Shown here in pieces: positions 32,083-42,409 of a DNA stretch of 47,716 nt. Below the pieces are notes generated by a model. It was not told the DNA's origin, ran no database searches, and saw nothing but the letters and a program-made list of their open reading frames with translations. The DNA is taken from NCBI GenBank assembly GCA_012961035.1, contig DUAC01000093.1:1-47716 (forward strand), read 5' to 3'. The position numbers and the translations under genes were made by a program. Origin of the DNA: Acidimicrobiia bacterium. Its GTDB lineage: Bacteria > Actinomycetota > Acidimicrobiia > Acidimicrobiales > MedAcidi-G1. Each line of letters starts with the position of its first letter. The first letter of the stretch is position 1.

Positions 32083-34053
32083 TCAACCGGCGCCGACGAC
32101 GAGGGTGACCTCGACGTCGGGCAGGGAGCGCCGGGCAGGCGCCGGATCCTGGGACAGGACCACGAGGCCCGTACGGTCGATCGACGTCCCATCCGTTGAT
32201 TCCGGTAGCCCCACGATCACCACGTTGCGGAATCCCGACACCTGGAGCCTGCTCTCGGCGGATGCCAGGTTCAGCCCCTCAAGGGCCGGAATGGCCCGCT
32301 CGGGTGCGCCCAGGGAGATCACGACCCGGACGTCGTCACCCACCTCCACCCGTGTGCCGGCAACCGGCTCCAGCCTTGAGACGCGACCTGCCACCACCCA
32401 CTCGTCGTGCTCCTCGCCCATGGTCGGAGCCAGCCGGATGGCGATCAGCTCGGCCACCACGTCGGCCGGCATCAACCCGACCAGGCCCTGCGGCACGAAC
32501 CGGGGAAGGGGCCCGTCCGAGACCAGGAGGTCCACGGCGTCGCCGAGCGGGACGGTGTCGGCCACCGTCAGGACCTCCACCACCAGGCCGGCCGCCACCT
32601 CCTCGCTGTCCACCAGGGTCACCTCACCGGCGACCAGGCCGACGTCGGCCAGCAGTCGGCCGGCCTCCGAGAGGCTCACCCCGACCAGGCCGACCGGTAT
32701 CTGCAGGCGTTCCGATCCGAGGGAGACCTCCAGCAGGACCGTCTCGCCGGCCGCAAGCCGGGTACCTGCCACAGGTCGCATGTCCAGCACCTCACCGGCA
32801 CTGGTGCCGTTGCGCCTCACGTCACGCCTCTCCACGAGCCAGCCCAACTCGGTCAGCAGCGAGCGGGCGCTGTCGCCCGAGGAACCCACGAGGGTGGGCA
32901 GGGCCCGCTGCGTGGGCCTGGCGGCCTCTCGGACGAGCATGCCGCCCACTACGGCTCCCACGACCAGGAGGCCGGCCAGCAGGATGCCGGTCCAGCGACG
33001 GCGGGGACCCACCGGCCTCTGCGAGGCCCGTGAGGCGGGAACCGGCGTCACCGGCTGGGACGGGAACACGGTCGGGGCGACCCTGTCGGACTCGCCCGGC
33101 ATCGGGGCTGCTCCCACCTCGCCGGGACCGACGAGCGGCAGCGGCTCCGGTCGCGCCATGCGTCCGGCGATGTCCAGCAGCATTCGTCCCAACTCGCGTG
33201 CCGTGGGACGATTTTCCGGATCGGCGGCACCGGCGTGTGCCACCACGGGAACCAGGGCTCCCAGGGCATCGGGTATGGGCACGTCCTTGTCGATGCGGGC
33301 ACTCAGGGTGCCCTCCAGGGTGTCGGCCACGAACGGAAGGTGGCCGGTGATCCCCTCGACCATGCAGAGCGCCAGCGCGTAGACATCGGATCGCCCGTCA
33401 AGGGCTGCCCCGCGGGCCTGCTCCGGCGAGGCGTAGCGGGCGGTTCCGATCACGCCACCACCGCCGTAGAGCTCGCGGCTGGCCGCTCCGGTGAGTGCCT
33501 CGGCCAGCCCGAAGTCGGCGATGCGGAGGTGTCCGTCCTGCCCGAACAGCAGGTTGGCCGGCTTCACGTCCCGATGCACGATGCCCTGCCTGTGGGCGTG
33601 GTCCAGGGCCCGGCAGGCCTCCAGGGAGACCATCAGCATCTGGGATGGGCTGAGGGTGCGGCCCGCCGAGAGGATGCTCCGGAGGCTGCCGCCGCCCAGG
33701 TACTCGGTCACCAGGTAGGCCTGTCCGTCCACCCCCCAGTCGAAGATGGACACCACGTGGGGATCGGCCAGAGACGCCACCAGACGTGCCTCGCTCCGGA
33801 ACCGTTCCACGAAGGCCTCGTCGCCCACCAGGGAGGAGTGCAGGACCTTGACAGCCACCTGGCGACCGAGGGAGAGGTCATCGGCCAGGTAGACGGTTCC
33901 GGAACCGCCGGTTCCGATGGCCTCGCCCAGCCGGTACCGCCCGCCGAGCAGCCGGCCTCCCATGGCCTGTCTCTGGGCGCCAGCCGACCCCGGTGCTTGA
34001 GTGGGGGCATTGGCGGATAATCGGGGATCATCCCCGAACGGTCCGTCGGTCAC
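32083..34053 (-). CDS. PASTA-domain serine/threonine protein kinase (PknB-like)
   Basis: Membrane-anchored eukaryotic-type kinase of 656 residues. Kinase domain about 40-295: GTGGSGTVY loop (47-55), K69, HRDVKPANLL with catalytic D162, DFG 180-182, and ARYASPEQ. A Pro/Arg-rich linker leads to one TM helix (about 354-375), then roughly four extracellular PASTA-like repeats (385-656) that in PknB/PrkC bind peptidoglycan fragments. It would sense cell-wall status and phosphorylate cytoplasmic targets. GTG 34053 follows a TAGCCT box by 6 nt. It is not in the usual pbpA-rodA-fha cluster but next to gatCAB. Family member identity (PknB itself or a paralogue) is uncertain. Confidence 0.94.
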   Translation of the reverse strand: MTDGPFGDDPRLSANAPTQAPGSAGAQRQAMGGRLLGGRYRLGEAIGTGGSGTVYLADDLSLGRQVAVKVLHSSLVGDEAFVERFRSEARLVASLADPHVVSIFDWGVDGQAYLVTEYLGGGSLRSILSAGRTLSPSQMLMVSLEACRALDHAHRQGIVHRDVKPANLLFGQDGHLRIADFGLAEALTGAASRELYGGGGVIGTARYASPEQARGAALDGRSDVYALALCMVEGITGHLPFVADTLEGTLSARIDKDVPIPDALGALVPVVAHAGAADPENRPTARELGRMLLDIAGRMARPEPLPLVGPGEVGAAPMPGESDRVAPTVFPSQPVTPVPASRASQRPVGPRRRWTGILLAGLLVVGAVVGGMLVREAARPTQRALPTLVGSSGDSARSLLTELGWLVERRDVRRNGTSAGEVLDMRPVAGTRLAAGETVLLEVSLGSERLQIPVGLVGVSLSEAGRLLADVGLVAGEVTLVDSEEVAAGLVVEVLTVADTVPLGDAVDLLVSDGPLPRFVPQGLVGLMPADVVAELIAIRLAPTMGEEHDEWVVAGRVSRLEPVAGTRVEVGDDVRVVISLGAPERAIPALEGLNLASAESRLQVSGFRNVVIVGLPESTDGTSIDRTGLVVLSQDPAPARRSLPDVEVTLVVGAG

Positions 34054-34059
34054 CCCCTG

Positions 34060-34065
34060 AGGCTA
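34060..34065 (-). promoter_or_regulatory. -10 box (TAGCCT) of the PASTA kinase gene
   Basis: Minus-strand TAGCCT, 6-nt gap to GTG 34053. It is back to back with the box at 34085. Confidence 0.5.
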
Positions 34066-34084
34066 CCCGTACCGACCCCTTGGA

Positions 34085-34090
34085 TAGCCT
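34085..34090 (+). promoter_or_regulatory. -10 box (TAGCCT) of the hypothetical gene at 34097
   Basis: TAGCCT with a 6-nt gap to GTG 34097; it mirrors the kinase promoter only 20 bp away. Confidence 0.5.
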
Positions 34091-34096
34091 GCACCG

Positions 34097-34510
34097 GTGA
34101 CCCGCCGGAATGCCCTCGTGATCAGCGTGATGATGGGCGTGGGCGTGGGAATCCTGGTCCTGACCGCGCTGCTGCCCACCCGGAATCCCGGCGACCTGTC
34201 AGTGGACACGAACCCGGCGATCAGCGAGCTGCTACCCCCAAGGGGCGACACGGTCCTACCCCAGGCCAACGTCGGAGCGATCCTCACCGCCGGGTGGACC
34301 GGCGAGATCCTCCACATCGGCGGAACGGCGGTACCGCTGGACCAGCAGCGGATCCAGAAGGCCCTCAACTCGGTCATCTTCCGGCCCGACGAGGGCCTCG
34401 TCCTGGATCGCCTACCGGCCCAGGACGTATGCGCCACCGTCCGCTACTGGCCGGTCCGCAACCCGGACCGCACCGCCACCATCGACTGGTGCTTCCGGGT
34501 GGACGGCTGA
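34097..34510 (+). CDS. small membrane-anchored protein of unknown function
   Basis: Not recognised. A 137-residue protein with one N-terminal TM helix (about 7-26, ALVISVMMGVGVGILVLTALL) after a TRR positive patch, so probably anchored with the rest outside the cytoplasm. The remainder has a compact globular look, with two cysteines (DVCATVRYW and DWCFRVDG) that could form a disulfide. The GTG start is supported by a leaderless -10 box. It is transcribed divergently from the PASTA kinase with only 43 bp between starts, which suggests joint control and possibly a cell-envelope role (inference). Confidence 0.75.
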   Translation: MTRRNALVISVMMGVGVGILVLTALLPTRNPGDLSVDTNPAISELLPPRGDTVLPQANVGAILTAGWTGEILHIGGTAVPLDQQRIQKALNSVIFRPDEGLVLDRLPAQDVCATVRYWPVRNPDRTATIDWCFRVDG

Positions 34511-34538
34511 ACCCGGACCCCGACCAGCCGGCCCGGCC

Positions 34539-36593
<2,055 letters not shown>

Positions 36594-36666
36594 CCGGTAG
36601 CCCGATTCACCCTCCGGGCCGACGAGTGCCCGGAACCGACGACCTGTAGGTGGATCCCACGGCCCG

Positions 36667-36672
36667 TAACCT
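36667..36672 (+). promoter_or_regulatory. -10 box (TAACCT) of the membrane protein gene
   Basis: TAACCT, 6-nt gap to GTG 36679. It selects this start over the adjacent GTG 36676. Confidence 0.45.
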
Positions 36673-36678
36673 GAGGTG

Positions 36679-37632
36679 GTGGCACGCACCTCCCGAGCAG
36701 GCAGCACGACCCCGCAGGAGATCGCCGATGTCCGGGTCCCGGGTCGACGCAGCGAACACGCCGTCGTGGCCGGCCTCCGGGGCGCATGGCTGGTGCTGCC
36801 GGTGGCACTCGGGCCGGCCGTGGCCGACGCCCTGCACGACGTCTCCACCGGCCCCCGCTCGGTGGCATCGGTGGCCCTCTGGGCGCTCTGGGCCATCGGC
36901 CTGACCACCACCCTGATCCCGCTTCCGGTGACGCTCACGGCACTGAGGCTGGGAGCCCCTGCGGTGGCCATCGTGGCGATCTGGAGTGCCCCGGCCGGCG
37001 GCGGGGCCATCTCGACGGCACCCGGGCTGCTCATGGCGATGGTCGTGGTGGTGGCCGCCTTCTCGGCACCGGTGGCTGACCGGTTCGTGGACGGCGCCTC
37101 GTACGGAGACGAACGGCGCTTCGGACTCCGGGCTCCGGGTCCCGTGGTCGTGGTGCTGGGTCCGGTGGCGACCCTCGTCGCCATCGGCGGCCTGGCCCTG
37201 GGGCCGGTGCTGCTGATCGACGGCCGCTGGGTGGCCGGAGCCATCCTCACCATCGTGGGTGTGCCGACGGCAGGCGTGGCCATCCGGGCACTCCACCGGT
37301 TGTCCCGACGGTGGATCGTGCTCGTGCCCGCCGGGTTCGTCCTCCACGACCACCTGGCGCTGGCCGAACCGACGCTGCTCCAACGATCCGGCCTGTTCCG
37401 GATCAGGGCGGCGCCAGCGGACACCGATGCCCTGGACTTCTCACAGCAGGCCCGTGGCCTGGCCCTGGAGGTCATGTGCCGGGAACCCCACGACGTGCTT
37501 CCAGCCGGCAGGGGTCGCTCAGCCGGAGCACGGGCGGTTGAGGTGCGGGCCATCCACGCCTTCCTCTGCTCGCCGGTACGACCAGACGTGGTGCTGGCCG
37601 CCGCCGCACTACGACGACTGCCCGTCGGCTGA
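36679..37632 (+). CDS. membrane protein of unknown function
   Basis: Not recognised as a characterised family. About 317 residues with a short Arg-rich N-terminus, then four to five TM helices: AWLVLPVALGPAVADAL, VALWALWAIGLTTTLIPL, the VAIVAIW stretch, LLMAMVVVVAAFSAP, and paired VVVLGPVATLVAIGGLALG / AILTIVGVPTAGVAI. The C-terminal 110 residues are soluble (RRWIVLVPAGFVLHDHLALAEP...) and resemble a PH-like fold found in some actinobacterial membrane proteins (tentative). It lies between ligA (divergent) and mnmA (convergent) with no functional link visible. Confidence 0.75.
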   Translation: MARTSRAGSTTPQEIADVRVPGRRSEHAVVAGLRGAWLVLPVALGPAVADALHDVSTGPRSVASVALWALWAIGLTTTLIPLPVTLTALRLGAPAVAIVAIWSAPAGGGAISTAPGLLMAMVVVVAAFSAPVADRFVDGASYGDERRFGLRAPGPVVVVLGPVATLVAIGGLALGPVLLIDGRWVAGAILTIVGVPTAGVAIRALHRLSRRWIVLVPAGFVLHDHLALAEPTLLQRSGLFRIRAAPADTDALDFSQQARGLALEVMCREPHDVLPAGRGRSAGARAVEVRAIHAFLCSPVRPDVVLAAAALRRLPVG

Positions 37633-37640
37633 CAGCCGGC
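37624..37640. repeat. hairpin element at the membrane protein/mnmA convergent junction (copy 2)
   Basis: GTCGGC-TGACA-GCCGGC; it differs from the copy at 28874-28890 by one loop base. It overlaps the stop codon of the plus-strand gene. Confidence 0.45.
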
Positions 37641-37648
37641 TGGCCGGT

Positions 37649-38701
37649 TCAGCCGCGGCGGGCGATGGAACCGCCCAGGACCTCGTCGCCGTCGTAGAAC
37701 ACGACGCTCTGGCCGGGCGCCACCCGCATGTGGGGCTCGGACCAGCGCACCAGGTCGCCGTCCAGCACCGCTGGGTCACTCGAACCGTGGGCGCTGGTCT
37801 GCACGAGGAGCATCCCATCCACCGGACCGTCGGCCCACGAGAAGGCCTCCACCGGTGTGGCGTCCACCAGGAGGTCCCCGACCGGTCCGACCGTGACGGT
37901 GGCGGCGGCGACGTCGACGTCCACGGCGAAGCGGGGTGCGACTCCCCCGGCGAGGGCCATGCCCCGACGCTGCCCGACTGTCACCAGCTCGACGGCGGCC
38001 ACCGAACCCACCTCGGCACCGGAGCCGTCCACCACCCGTCCGGGGGTGAGGGTGAGGCGCCGGCCCAGGAAGTCCCCACGGCCATGCTGGCGGGTGATGA
38101 AGCAGACGTCCTGACTGTCGGGCTTGTCCGCCGTCCGGAGGCCCAGGGCGGCGGCCCGTCGGCGCACGTCGGCCTTCGTGAGGTCGCCGATCGGGAGGAG
38201 GAGGCCGGCCAGCTGGTCCTGGTCCAACATGTTCAGTACGTACGACTGGTCCTTGGCCAAATCCACGGCCCGGGCGATGCGACGCGTGCCATCGGGCCGT
38301 TCGACCACGCGGGCGTGGTGGCCGGTAGCCAGCAGAGCGAAGCCCAACGCCCCGGCACGATCCATGAGACGGCCGAACTTGACATGGCGGTTGCACTCGA
38401 TGCACGGGTTGGGGGTCCGGCCGGCCGCATGGTCGGCGACGTAGGGGGCCACGACCATCGACTCGAAGTGGTCTCCCAGGTTGAACACGTGGTGGTCGAT
38501 GCCGAGGGCATCGGCCACCCGCCTGGCATCGTCCACGTCCGACACGGCACAGCAGCCTGAATCCGACTCCCCACCCCAGAGCCGGAGCGTCACGCCCACG
38601 ACCTCGTGACCGGCCTCCAGGAGGAGTGCCGCAGCCACCGATGAGTCCACCCCACCCGACATGGCCACCATCACCCGGGTGGGATCGGTCCGGACGGTCA
38701 C
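37649..38701 (-). CDS. mnmA: tRNA-specific 2-thiouridylase
   Basis: MnmA/TrmU, 350 residues, thiolates U34 of Lys, Glu and Gln tRNAs using persulfide sulfur from a cysteine desulfurase. PP-loop SGGVDSS at 15-21; NPCIECN carries the first catalytic Cys and SQDVCFI the second; GDFLGRRLTLTPG follows. The GTG start overlaps the upstream cysteine desulfurase stop by 4 nt, a direct operon link between sulfur donor and acceptor. Confidence 0.98.
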   Translation of the reverse strand: MTVRTDPTRVMVAMSGGVDSSVAAALLLEAGHEVVGVTLRLWGGESDSGCCAVSDVDDARRVADALGIDHHVFNLGDHFESMVVAPYVADHAAGRTPNPCIECNRHVKFGRLMDRAGALGFALLATGHHARVVERPDGTRRIARAVDLAKDQSYVLNMLDQDQLAGLLLPIGDLTKADVRRRAAALGLRTADKPDSQDVCFITRQHGRGDFLGRRLTLTPGRVVDGSGAEVGSVAAVELVTVGQRRGMALAGGVAPRFAVDVDVAAATVTVGPVGDLLVDATPVEAFSWADGPVDGMLLVQTSAHGSSDPAVLDGDLVRWSEPHMRVAPGQSVVFYDGDEVLGGSIARRG

Positions 38702-39852
38702 GCCGATCCCCCCACGGGATCATGCTCCCGGAGCCTGGCCACCGCTGACGGGATCACCGCCAGGGCATGGTCCACGTCGCCGTCACCGGAGGCGTGGCCC
38801 AGCGAGAGCCGCAGGGATCCCAGGGCCGACCCCCGCTCTACGCCCATGGCGGCCAGCACGTGCGACGGCTCCTGGGCCCCGCTGGCACACGACGAGCCGG
38901 CACTGGCCGACACGCCGTCGCGTTCCAGCAGGAACAGCAGGGACTCGCTCTCGACGCCCCTGAAGCAGAGGTGGGCCACCCCCGGCGTACGGGGGGTGCC
39001 CTCTGGAAGGGTGAGGTGGCTGTCCGGTACGGCAGCCAGCAGGCCTGCCTCGAGGCGCTCCCTGAGCGCCCCTACACGCGTCACCGTGGCAGCGCGATCC
39101 GCTACCACCAGGCGGGCCGCCTCGCCCAGGCCCACGATGGCAGGCACGTTCTGCGTGCCGCTGCGGCGTTCGCGTTCCTGGCCACCACCGCGCAGGACCG
39201 GGGCCAGGTCCACGCCGGACCTGACTATCAGGACGCCGGCACCCTTCGGCCCACCGAACTTGTGGCCGGTCAGGCTGACCAGCCCGGCACTCCGGCAGGC
39301 CACGGTGAGGTCCATCCAGGCGACGGCCTGGACGGCATCGGTGTGGAGCACTGCGTCGGAGGCGGCCTCCACGAGCACCGCCGTGACGGCATCCAGGTCG
39401 TTGACCACCCCGGTCTCGTTGTTCACCAGCATCACCGATACCAGGCCGATCCCGTCGACCGCGGAGAGGACCTCGGCCAGGGCACCCAGGTCGATCCGGC
39501 CACCGGCATCGGTCGGAACCACGATGCCGCCCGCCTCGGCCACGGGGGCCAGCACCGCCGGATGCTCGACCGCACTGCAGGCCGGTAGGCAGCCGGTGGA
39601 TCGCACGACTCCGTCCACGGCCAGGTTGTCGGCCTCCGTGCCGCCGCTGGTGAACACCACCTCGCCGGGTTGGGCTCCCACGAGGGCGGCCACCAGGTCC
39701 CGCGCATCGTCGATGGCCCGCCGGGCGGCACGCGCCACGGCATGGGAACCCGACGGGTTCCCGGGGTGCTCGGACAGCCACGGCAGCATCGCCTCGACCA
39801 CCTCGGGCCGGGCCGGCGTGCTGGCGGCATGGTCCAGGTAGACGCCATCCAT
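38698..39852 (-). CDS. cysteine desulfurase (IscS/NifS family)
   Basis: PLP enzyme of 384 residues that takes sulfur from cysteine for tRNA thiolation and Fe-S assembly. The N-terminus YLDHAASTPARPEV is diagnostic; the PLP lysine lies in SLTGHKFGGPKG, and the persulfide Cys is in the loop ASAGSSCASGAQEPSHV. It is the first gene of the mnmA pair (4-nt overlap), the usual actinobacterial arrangement. The ATG at 39852 has a TAGCCT box 7 nt upstream. Confidence 0.97.
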   Translation of the reverse strand: MDGVYLDHAASTPARPEVVEAMLPWLSEHPGNPSGSHAVARAARRAIDDARDLVAALVGAQPGEVVFTSGGTEADNLAVDGVVRSTGCLPACSAVEHPAVLAPVAEAGGIVVPTDAGGRIDLGALAEVLSAVDGIGLVSVMLVNNETGVVNDLDAVTAVLVEAASDAVLHTDAVQAVAWMDLTVACRSAGLVSLTGHKFGGPKGAGVLIVRSGVDLAPVLRGGGQERERRSGTQNVPAIVGLGEAARLVVADRAATVTRVGALRERLEAGLLAAVPDSHLTLPEGTPRTPGVAHLCFRGVESESLLFLLERDGVSASAGSSCASGAQEPSHVLAAMGVERGSALGSLRLSLGHASGDGDVDHALAVIPSAVARLREHDPVGGSA

Positions 39853-39859
39853 GGGTCAG

Positions 39860-39865
39860 AGGCTA
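39860..39865 (-). promoter_or_regulatory. -10 box (TAGCCT) of the cysteine desulfurase-mnmA operon
   Basis: Minus-strand TAGCCT with a 7-nt gap to the ATG at 39852. Confidence 0.5.
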
Positions 39866-39912
39866 CGACCCAGCCGGTTGGCGGCCCCACCGGATCGGGT
39901 CAGACTGCCCCC

Positions 39913-40671
39913 ATGGACGGCTACGACGAGAGCACCTACGGGGATCGACATGCCGAGGTCTACGACGAGTGGTACGGCGATGACGGTGGGGTTGCCCTCA
40001 CCCGTATCGGCACACCGGCGGATGTCGCCAATGGCGTCGCCGGTCTGGCGGGGGGCGGACCGGTACTGGAATTGGGCGTCGGCACCGGACGGCTGGCCCT
40101 GGCGCTGGCCGACCACGGGCTGGAGGTCACCGGTCTGGACGCCTCGGGGGCCATGCTGGACCTGCTGCGGGCCAAACCCGGATCGGAACACCTGACCCTG
40201 GTGGAGGGCGACATGGCGGCACCTCCCGGCCTGGCCGACGGTTCCTTCGCCGTTGTCCTCGTCGGCTTCAACACCTTCTTCAACCTGACGACGGCCGAGG
40301 CCCAGTCGGCGTGCATGGCCTCGGCGGCCCGCCTCCTGCGAAGTGGGGGTCGGTTCCTGGTGGAGGCCTTCGTGCCGGACCCGGAGATGGCCAGGGACGG
40401 TGTCTCGGTCCGCGACGTGGACCTGGACCGGGTTCTGCTGGACGTGGTGAAGGTGGACCAGGCCGAACAGGTGATCACCGGCCAACGGATCGAGATCAGC
40501 GCCGCTGGGAGCCGGCTCTTTCCCTACGTGCTGCGCTACGCCACTCCCGAGCAGCTGGACGTCATGGCCGCAACCGCCGGGCTGGAACTCGAGGACCGTT
40601 GGGAGGACTGGCACTGCACCACTTTCGATGACACCTCGCCGGCCCACGTGTCGGTCTGGTCGAAGCGGTAG
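39913..40671 (+). CDS. class I SAM-dependent methyltransferase
   Basis: A 252-residue methyltransferase. SAM motif I reads VLELGVGTGRLALAL near 51-65, motif [13 protein letters not shown], and a later GGRFLVEAFVPDP strand closes the Rossmann domain. The N-terminus YGDRHAEVYDEWY is typical of the ubiE/methyltransf_25-like group. The ATG at 39913 has CAGACT 6 nt upstream, a variant of the leaderless box. Substrate unknown; neither neighbour gives a clear clue. Confidence 0.9.
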   Translation: MDGYDESTYGDRHAEVYDEWYGDDGGVALTRIGTPADVANGVAGLAGGGPVLELGVGTGRLALALADHGLEVTGLDASGAMLDLLRAKPGSEHLTLVEGDMAAPPGLADGSFAVVLVGFNTFFNLTTAEAQSACMASAARLLRSGGRFLVEAFVPDPEMARDGVSVRDVDLDRVLLDVVKVDQAEQVITGQRIEISAAGSRLFPYVLRYATPEQLDVMAATAGLELEDRWEDWHCTTFDDTSPAHVSVWSKR

Positions 40672-40698
40672 GCCGGATCGCACCGACCCCCGCCGTGT

Positions 40699-41370
40699 TC
40701 AGTCGGCCCGACTGGCCAGGAGCGGCAGGTCCAACGGCGGTCGGTTGCTGCGCTTCAACTCGGAGAAGGTGGAGAACCGGCAGAGCGTGAGGGTGGCGTC
40801 GTACAACTCGAGGCACTCTTCGTCGGTGTCGGGCACGGCCGAGATGACCGGCCCGAAGATGGATGGCCCGTCCGGCGGTCCGAAGGTGATGATCGGCGTG
40901 CCGACGTCCCGACCGGTCCGTCCCACGGCCTCCTCGGTTTCGGCACGCAGCACGTCGTCGAACGAGGGGTCATCGGCCGCCTCGGCATGGCCGGCATCGA
41001 AGCCCGCCCTCGTGAGCACCTCGGCCAGGTGCCCGGCGGTTGCCACGTGGTCCAGGAAGTCGGCTCCGGAGTCCGCCTCGTGGGACCAGAGCGTCTCGCC
41101 GAACGCCTCGTAGAGCGGACCCATGGCAGCGTCACCCTCGGCGGCGCGGACCGAGGCGGCCACCCGCAGCATCCGACGGCCCCGCTCGTGGGGTGCCCGC
41201 TTGCCCTCGAGTGAACCGGTGTCGTCGTAGCGCTCCTCGTTCAGGATGGAGAGGTTGATGAAACGCCAATCGATCGTCAGGCCCCGCAACCCGGCGACGC
41301 GCCGGATCCAGCGGGAGGTCTGCCATGCGAACGGGCAGATCGGATCCCAGAAGAACTCGATGTCGGCCAT
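40699..41370 (-). CDS. DsbA-family thioredoxin-fold oxidoreductase (Rv2466c-like, CPFA)
   Basis: A 223-residue thioredoxin-fold protein with the DsbA helical insert. It resembles mycobacterial Rv2466c, a mycothiol-dependent reductase: the same WDPICPFAWQTSRWI start, INLSILNEER, DVGTPIITF and FGPVIS blocks. The active-site motif is C12-P-F-A15, so only one thiol is present where Rv2466c has, as I recall, CPWC. A monothiol mechanism with mycothiol is likely (inference). It starts at ATG 41370 and ends next to the methyltransferase gene. Confidence 0.88.
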   Translation of the reverse strand: MADIEFFWDPICPFAWQTSRWIRRVAGLRGLTIDWRFINLSILNEERYDDTGSLEGKRAPHERGRRMLRVAASVRAAEGDAAMGPLYEAFGETLWSHEADSGADFLDHVATAGHLAEVLTRAGFDAGHAEAADDPSFDDVLRAETEEAVGRTGRDVGTPIITFGPPDGPSIFGPVISAVPDTDEECLELYDATLTLCRFSTFSELKRSNRPPLDLPLLASRAD

Positions 41371-41396
41371 GGCCGGATCATGGTCCCCGAAGGGCC

Positions 41397-42326
41397 TCAG
41401 CCCAGCAGCGGGTCCATCCACTGACCAGCCGTCCAGACACCGGCGGCCAGGAAGGCCACCAGCAGGCCGTAGAGGACCGACGTGCCCACGATGGACCGGA
41501 ACCGTCGCCGGTCGCAGGTGTCCAGCAGCCACGCCAGCAGCGCTCCGCCGACCAGGCCACCAAGGTGGCCGCCGATGCTGATCCCGGGCCGGCCGAAGGT
41601 GAACACCAGGTTGACCACCACCAGGCCACCCAGGCCCGTGTGCCACGGGTTCACGCCGCGGTGCACCTGGTGGACGACGGTGGCCGCCATCAGGCCGAAC
41701 ACGGCTCCCGATGCCCCGACGGTCAACGACATCGGCGCCACGAGCATCACGCCCAGCGAACCGGCCGCCAGCGAACCCAGGTAGAGGCCCACGTACCGGA
41801 CCGGTCCGTGCAGGTGCTCGAGCTGCTGGCCGAGCATCCAGAGCAGGAACATGTTGAAGACCAGGTGGAGGAGGCCGCCGTGGAGGAACCCTCCTGTCAC
41901 GAGGCGCCACCACTCGCCGGCTGACACGCCCACCACCGCATCCATGCCGACGTACGGCGCCCACCCACCGAGGAGGCCGTGATCGCCGGTCACGGCGCCA
42001 CCGCCGGATGCGAACCGGTCGTAGATCCTCGAGCCGGTTCCACCTGCCAGCACCATGAGGGCGAAGCCGGCCAGGTTCAGGCCGATGAGGACGCTGGTGG
42101 CATCGCGCCCCGACCGGGCGGGGACCCCCAGCCCACCGGCTGACGGCGCCCAACGGGAAGAGAATCGCTGGGAGGGCCTGGGCGCCAGGCACTCGGGACA
42201 GTGGAATCCGACCGAGGCGGAGTGCATGCAGAGGGCGCAGATACGCCTGTCACAGCGCTGGCAACGTACGCCGGCCCGGTTCCCGGGATGCCAGTGGCAG
42301 ACGTCGGCGTCCGGCGGGGAATCCAT
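41397..42326 (-). CDS. rhomboid family intramembrane serine protease with zinc-binding N-terminus
   Basis: A 309-residue membrane protease. The N-terminal 50 residues hold a B-box-like zinc motif (CHWHPGNRAGVRCQRCDRRIC then FHCPEC). Six to seven TM helices follow. The catalytic dyad is S206 in GASGAVFG and H254 in GGHLGG, with N158 in the HLVFNMFLLW oxyanion region. This N-terminal zinc-ribbon plus rhomboid layout is common in actinobacteria. ATG 42326 has a TACGGT box 6 nt upstream. Substrates unknown. Confidence 0.95.
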   Translation of the reverse strand: MDSPPDADVCHWHPGNRAGVRCQRCDRRICALCMHSASVGFHCPECLAPRPSQRFSSRWAPSAGGLGVPARSGRDATSVLIGLNLAGFALMVLAGGTGSRIYDRFASGGGAVTGDHGLLGGWAPYVGMDAVVGVSAGEWWRLVTGGFLHGGLLHLVFNMFLLWMLGQQLEHLHGPVRYVGLYLGSLAAGSLGVMLVAPMSLTVGASGAVFGLMAATVVHQVHRGVNPWHTGLGGLVVVNLVFTFGRPGISIGGHLGGLVGGALLAWLLDTCDRRRFRSIVGTSVLYGLLVAFLAAGVWTAGQWMDPLLG

Positions 42327-42332
42327 CGGCGA

Positions 42333-42338
42333 ACCGTA
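42333..42338 (-). promoter_or_regulatory. -10 box (TACGGT) of the rhomboid gene
   Basis: Minus-strand TACGGT with a 6-nt gap to the ATG; leaderless arrangement. Confidence 0.5.
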
Positions 42339-42409
42339 CCGGCCGGGCCTGTGGACACCTGTGCGCCCCGGATGGCCACAGGGCCCCGGGGTCGAACCCC
42401 TACCGGTCC

